From the NCBI RefSeq assembly GCF_001427525.1, contig NZ_LMGU01000001.1:3504903-3510616 (forward strand): DNA of 5,714 nucleotides. Reading direction: 5' to 3'. Every line of letters starts with the position of its first letter. Position 1 is the stretch's first letter. This document shows positions 1 to 5,714 of this stretch, piece by piece. Made by a program: the position numbers and the translations under genes. The DNA comes from Microbacterium sp. Root61 (GTDB lineage: Bacteria > Actinomycetota > Actinomycetes > Actinomycetales > Microbacteriaceae). Below the pieces are notes generated by a model. It ran no database searches. It saw only the letters and a list, made by a program, of their open reading frames with translations, and was not told the origin of the DNA.

Positions 1-5
1 GGGGC

Positions 6-11
6 TAAGAT
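6..11 (+). promoter_or_regulatory. Probable -10 box of the rrn promoter
   Basis: TAAGAT fits the actinobacterial housekeeping sigma-factor -10 pattern TANNNT and sits about 60 nt upstream of the conserved antitermination-like motif, where an rrn promoter would be expected. Transcription would start near 17-19. The matching -35 hexamer would lie before base 1, so the promoter is cut by the window edge and cannot be confirmed. Additional promoters further upstream are possible. Confidence 0.5.
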
Positions 12-66
12 AGAGAAGTTGCCCTGCGGGTGGAGCTGAGAAGCCGAACAGCAGGAGCATCCGATC

Positions 67-86
67 CTTGAGAACTCAACAGCGTG
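67..86 (+). promoter_or_regulatory. Antitermination (NusA-binding/boxC-like) motif in leader
   Basis: The sequence TTGAGAACTCAACAG closely resembles the mycobacterial rrn leader element whose core AGAACUCAAUAG is known to bind the KH domains of NusA; here one U is replaced by C. Such elements act in the nascent RNA to assemble Nus factors on RNA polymerase and prevent premature termination of long rRNA transcripts. A second version occurs at 2044-2064 ahead of 23S. The 3' part of the motif also forms the start of the 16S processing stalk, so protein binding and stalk formation would use the same bases. Function is by analogy and was not tested here. Confidence 0.7.
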
Positions 87-94
87 CACTTGTC
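74..94 (+). other. 5' arm of 16S precursor processing stalk
   Basis: Bases 74-94 pair with 1919-1939 in the 16S-23S spacer. The core CAACAGCGTGCA (77-88) is perfectly complementary to TGCACGCTGTTG (1925-1936). The pairing extends outward through C75:G1938 and A74:U1939 with a U76:G1937 wobble. Inward it crosses two mismatches and then gains four more pairs (91-94). The helix brackets the complete 16S and is the expected substrate for a double-strand RNase such as RNase III. Confidence 0.85.
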
Positions 95-112
95 AAATGC
101 CAAAAAACCTCG

Positions 113-132
113 CAGTCAGCTTCGGTTGGCTG
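113..132 (+). other. Leader hairpin with UUCG loop
   Basis: CAGTCAGC (113-120) pairs with GTTGGCTG (125-132) around a TTCG tetraloop, eight pairs including two G-U wobbles. CTC (109-111) and GAG (135-137) can extend it across a small internal loop. No U-tract follows, so it is unlikely to be an intrinsic terminator. It is probably a folding element of the pre-16S leader. Confidence 0.7.
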
Positions 133-157
133 GTGAGATTTCTTTGAGATTAAACGA

Positions 158-175
158 GATGTCAGCAATGACATC
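158..175 (+). other. Leader hairpin with GCAA tetraloop
   Basis: GATGTCA (158-164) and TGACATC (169-175) form a perfect 7-bp stem closed by the GNRA-type loop GCAA. It lies about 60 nt before mature 16S. GNRA loops often dock into RNA receptors or bind protein, but no partner is visible here. It is followed by no U-run. Confidence 0.7.
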
Positions 176-235
176 CGATCGTCAGATCAAACTCGCTCGG
201 GTTGACCTATTCCGGTCTTCTCGCAGCAAAATTCT

Positions 236-1765
<1,530 letters not shown>

Positions 1766-1770
1766 AGCAT

Positions 1771-1793
1771 CTGGCACTCTTCGGAGTGTCCAG
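1771..1793 (+). other. Spacer hairpin immediately after 16S
   Basis: CTGG plus CACTC (1771-1779) pairs with GAGTG and CCAG (1784-1793) around a TTCG loop, with U1789 bulged, giving nine pairs. It sits 10 nt after the mature 16S 3' end. A competing 7-bp helix, ATCTGGC (1769-1775) with GCCAGAT (1796-1802), uses the same 5' strand. Confidence 0.7.
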
Positions 1794-1802
1794 GCGCCAG
1801 AT

Positions 1803-1821
1803 TCGAGACGTATGTTCTCGA
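1803..1821 (+). other. Spacer hairpin
   Basis: TCGAGA (1803-1808) and TCTCGA (1816-1821) form a perfect 6-bp stem with a 7-nt loop. It directly abuts the alternative helix of the preceding element. It is probably part of the folded pre-16S trailer; no other role is evident. Confidence 0.55.
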
Positions 1822-1918
1822 CTGGTAGCTCATGGGTGGAACATTAGACAAGGTGCCGTCTGGAACGTTCCGGGCTTAGTACGCTGCTTGCAGCTGGAAG
1901 AGTCTTGTTCGAACTGGT

Positions 1919-1939
1919 GGCACATGCACGCTGTTGGGT
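1919..1939 (+). other. 3' arm of 16S precursor processing stalk
   Basis: This is the partner of leader bases 74-94, with the perfect 12-bp core TGCACGCTGTTG at 1925-1936. It lies about 160 nt past the mature 16S 3' end. Its last bases overlap a small local hairpin, GGTCC (1937-1941) with GGACC (1946-1950), so the end of the stalk may be dynamic. Confidence 0.85.
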
Positions 1940-1956
1940 CCTGAGGGACCGGATGC

Positions 1957-1976
1957 GCTTGCCCTACGGGGTGAGC
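1957..1976 (+). other. Spacer hairpin between the two processing stalks
   Basis: GCTTGCCC (1957-1964) pairs with GGGTGAGC-type bases at 1969-1976 across a TACG loop, giving eight pairs with two G-U wobbles. It lies between the 16S and 23S stalks. The T5 run at 1996-2000 is about 20 nt further on, too far for this to be a standard intrinsic terminator. Confidence 0.55.
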
Positions 1977-2043
1977 ACAGACGAACCTCTGGACCTTTTT
2001 CTGTTGCCGGCCGTGTGCTGGTGGTGGGGGAGGGTACCGCCCG

Positions 2044-2064
2044 TACTTTGAGAACTACACAGTG
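2044..2064 (+). promoter_or_regulatory. Second antitermination-like motif, ahead of 23S
   Basis: TTTGAGAACTACACAGTG is a diverged copy of the leader motif at 67-86 and shares TTGAGAACT and the ACAG that follows. Its position before 23S matches the known practice of repeating rrn antitermination signals in the spacer. The motif overlaps the outer bases of the 23S processing stalk. The ACT-ACACAG segment departs from the leader version, so NusA affinity may differ; that is inference. Confidence 0.65.
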
Positions 2065-2074
2065 GACGCGAGCA
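2050..2074 (+). other. 5' arm of 23S precursor processing stalk
   Basis: Bases 2050-2074 pair with 5302-5326 downstream of 23S. The helix is 25 positions long with one A-A mismatch (2059) and two G-U wobbles (2056 and 2069). It includes the uninterrupted run AGTGGACGC, paired with GCGTCCACT. It encloses 23S and is the expected RNase III-type cleavage site for pre-23S release. Confidence 0.87.
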
Positions 2075-2078
2075 TCTT

Positions 2079-2102
2079 CGAGATGACCTTTTGGTCATCT
2101 CG
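2079..2102 (+). other. Perfect 10-bp hairpin before 23S
   Basis: CGAGATGACC (2079-2088) pairs perfectly with GGTCATCTCG (2093-2102) around a TTTT loop. It sits just inside the 23S processing stalk and should form co-transcriptionally. No U-tract follows, so it is not a convincing terminator. It may help position the stalk or RNase cleavage. Confidence 0.75.
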
Positions 2103-2108
2103 TAATAG

Positions 2109-2125
2109 ATGATCTTAAAGATCAT
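2109..2125 (+). other. A/U-rich hairpin before 23S
   Basis: ATGATCT (2109-2115) pairs with AGATCAT (2119-2125) around a TAA loop. A weaker hairpin follows, CGGAC (2140-2144) with GTCCG (2151-2155) around a 6-nt loop. Together with 2079-2102 these make a row of three stem-loops between the stalk and mature 23S. Confidence 0.6.
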
Positions 2126-2183
2126 TATCAATTTCGAGACGGACTTTATTGTCCGATCCGATTCTTTGATGAAACTCATGTGA

Positions 2184-5287
<3,104 letters not shown>

Positions 5288-5301
5288 CACACCGTTTCTG
5301 G

Positions 5302-5326
5302 TGCTTGCGTCCACTGAGTGGTTCTC
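5302..5326 (+). other. 3' arm of 23S precursor processing stalk
   Basis: This is the complement of 2050-2074 (see that entry); it begins about 15 nt after mature 23S. Its last seven bases (5320-5326) are shared with the local hairpin 5320-5344, so stalk closure requires at least partial opening of that hairpin. Confidence 0.87.
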
Positions 5327-5344
5327 GATGTACGGTCGAGAACC
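5320..5344 (+). other. Perfect 9-bp hairpin competing with the 23S stalk
   Basis: GGTTCTCGA (5320-5328) and TCGAGAACC (5336-5344) are perfectly complementary around the 7-nt loop TGTACGG. The 5' strand is also used to close the outer end of the 23S processing stalk. The 3' strand repeats the GAGAAC core of the antitermination motif. Confidence 0.7.
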
Positions 5345-5398
5345 GCATGAGCTACATCTCTATGTAGCAACCGCCACACTTGCGTGTGGCACTCATGC
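5345..5398 (+). other. Three-way junction between 23S and 5S
   Basis: A closing stem GCATGA (5345-5350) with TCATGC (5393-5398) encloses two perfect 7-bp hairpins. The first is GCTACAT-CTCT-ATGTAGC (5351-5368); the second is GCCACAC-TTGC-GTGTGGC (5373-5390). G5351 could pair in either the closing stem or the first hairpin. The 54-nt fold is too short for, and lacks the loops of, a tRNA. It may protect or present the 5S precursor for nuclease processing; no function is established from the sequence. Confidence 0.75.
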
Positions 5399-5424
5399 TA
5401 ATGAACGATGAAACATCAATAGTG

Positions 5425-5541
5425 TTTCGGCGGCCATAGCGAGAGGGAAACGCCCGGTCACATTCCGAACCCGGAAGCTAAGCCTCTCAGCGCCGATGGT
5501 ACTGCAGGGGGGACCCTGTGGGAGAGTAGGACACCGCCGGA
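5425..5541 (+). rRNA. rrf: 5S ribosomal RNA
   Basis: This is a complete 117-nt 5S rRNA. Terminal helix I is formed by TTCGGCGG (5426-5433) with CCGCCGGA (5534-5541). Conserved elements are the loop-C CCGAAC at 5465-5470, GATGGTA at 5495-5501 and GAGAGTAGG at 5522-5530. The ends are set by helix I and the usual actinobacterial length and could differ by one or two bases. It is the last gene of the operon, and no tRNA follows it. Confidence 0.96.
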
Positions 5542-5551
5542 CTTCTTTCGA

Positions 5552-5583
5552 GAAATGGCCACCCAACGCTGGGTGGCCATTTC
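5552..5583 (+). terminator. rrn operon terminator hairpin
   Basis: A perfect 14-bp stem, G5552-A5565 with T5570-C5583, carries the loop ACGC 10 nt after 5S. The arms contain GAAATGGCCACCCA and its complement. The descending arm ends in TTTC followed by GCGTTAA, so there is only a three-base U run rather than a long U-tract. Strong hairpins with weak U-tails are common in high-G+C actinobacteria. The near-perfect symmetry means it could also act for transcription arriving from the right. Confidence 0.9.
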
Positions 5584-5714
5584 GCGTTAACACGCGAAGT
5601 TGCGCCGCCCCGCGTCTGCGGGTGGCCTCCGGATTCGATCGCGCACGTCGATCTCGAATCCTTCGCATCGCCTGTGCACTTTCGGGCGTTGAGGGGGATC
5701 GATCCGACAGAATG
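5584..5714. other. Intergenic flank after the operon, no supportable gene
   Basis: This region contains no convincing coding sequence on either strand. It holds an inverted repeat GGATTCGA (5631-5638) with TCGAATCC (5654-5661), an overlapping pair GATCG (5637-5641) with CGATC (5649-5653), and the palindrome GGATCGATCC (5696-5705). The window ends in ATG (5712-5714), preceded by GAGGGGG at 5691-5697. This could be the start of a gene to the right, but the spacing of 14 nt is long for a ribosome-binding site and no codons follow. Confidence 0.6.

Larger units (their letters stand above)
18..235 (+). other. Transcribed rRNA leader (pre-16S 5' flank)
   Basis: This stretch between the probable promoter and mature 16S has no coding sequence. 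It holds the NusA/antitermination-like motif (67-86), the 5' arm of the 16S processing stalk (74-94), a UUCG-capped hairpin (113-132) and a GCAA-capped hairpin (158-175). A further weak hairpin can be drawn at 190-203 (AACTC, loop GCTC, GGGTT). An A-run at 102-107 separates the stalk arm from the first hairpin. The leader would be removed during 16S maturation. The exact 5' end is inferred from the -10 call. Confidence 0.75.
5288..5424 (+). other. 23S-5S spacer, highly structured, no gene
   Basis: The 137-nt spacer has no tRNA and no credible reading frame. It contains the 3' arm of the 23S stalk (5302-5326), a perfect 9-bp hairpin overlapping that arm (5320-5344), a three-way junction (5345-5398), and small competing stems near the 5S start: GATG-AAA-CATC at 5407-5417, and GAAACA (5410-5415) with TGTTTC (5423-5428). 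Almost every base can be placed in some helix. Confidence 0.85.

Noticed and set aside
202..232. Second promoter candidate TTGACC with CAAAAT just before 16S
   Set aside because: Spacing of 19 nt and a poor -10 would place the start within mature 16S, which would not yield a functional precursor.
1862..1936. Possible tRNA in the spacer, suggested by GTTCGAAC near 1908
   Set aside because: No matching acceptor stem, D-arm or anticodon arm can be drawn, and the region forms the 16S stalk arm instead.
1978..2000. Intrinsic terminator in the spacer, CAGA/TCTG hairpin followed by T5
   Set aside because: The stem has only four pairs, and termination here would separate 16S from 23S, against the intact stalks and antitermination motif.
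5393..5668. Antisense frame of 91 codons over 5S and the terminator
   Set aside because: Its last half is the complement of 5S and of the terminator hairpin, so coding constraint is not credible.

Overview
This window is one complete bacterial ribosomal RNA operon on the + strand: leader, 16S, 16S-23S spacer, 23S, 23S-5S spacer, 5S and terminator, followed by about 130 bases of flank. I find no supportable protein-coding gene on either strand. Every open reading frame of note lies inside rRNA or structured spacer.

The organism is an actinobacterium. The 23S carries the diagnostic GGTGGTAACTATA signature around 4296-4309 (the HGC69a probe site) and the roughly 110-nt helix-54 insertion of high-G+C Gram-positives near 3703-3815. 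The 16S has actinobacterial block sequences such as GTAAAGAGCTCGTAGGCGG. Details in the 16S (GGCTTAGATACC at 996-1007, CACCCCG at 1017-1023, TTGACATATACGAGAACGGG at 1204-1223) look most like Microbacteriaceae. The family call rests on memory of related sequences, and I do not name a genus.

Layout: a probable -10 box lies at 6-11 with its -35 outside the window. A transcribed leader of about 218 nt follows, then 16S (236-1761), a 422-nt spacer without tRNA genes (1762-2183), 23S (2184-5287), a 137-nt structured spacer (5288-5424), 5S (5425-5541) and a 14-bp hairpin terminator (5552-5583). All parts should be made as one precursor. Long-range pairings can be read directly from the sequence: leader 74-94 with spacer 1919-1939 loops out 16S, and spacer 2050-2074 with 5302-5326 loops out 23S. 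These are the expected RNase III-type processing stalks.

A TTGAGAACT motif resembling the mycobacterial NusA/antitermination element occurs at the 5' arm of each stalk, once before 16S and once before 23S, which suggests antitermination loading coupled to precursor folding. The most unusual observations are local hairpins that compete with the stalks, a compact three-way junction between 23S and 5S, and a 16S base change under the 3' end of the standard 806R primer site. I do not see a novel defence, mobile or regulatory system here; the window is a well-conserved housekeeping locus with some interesting precursor-RNA architecture.
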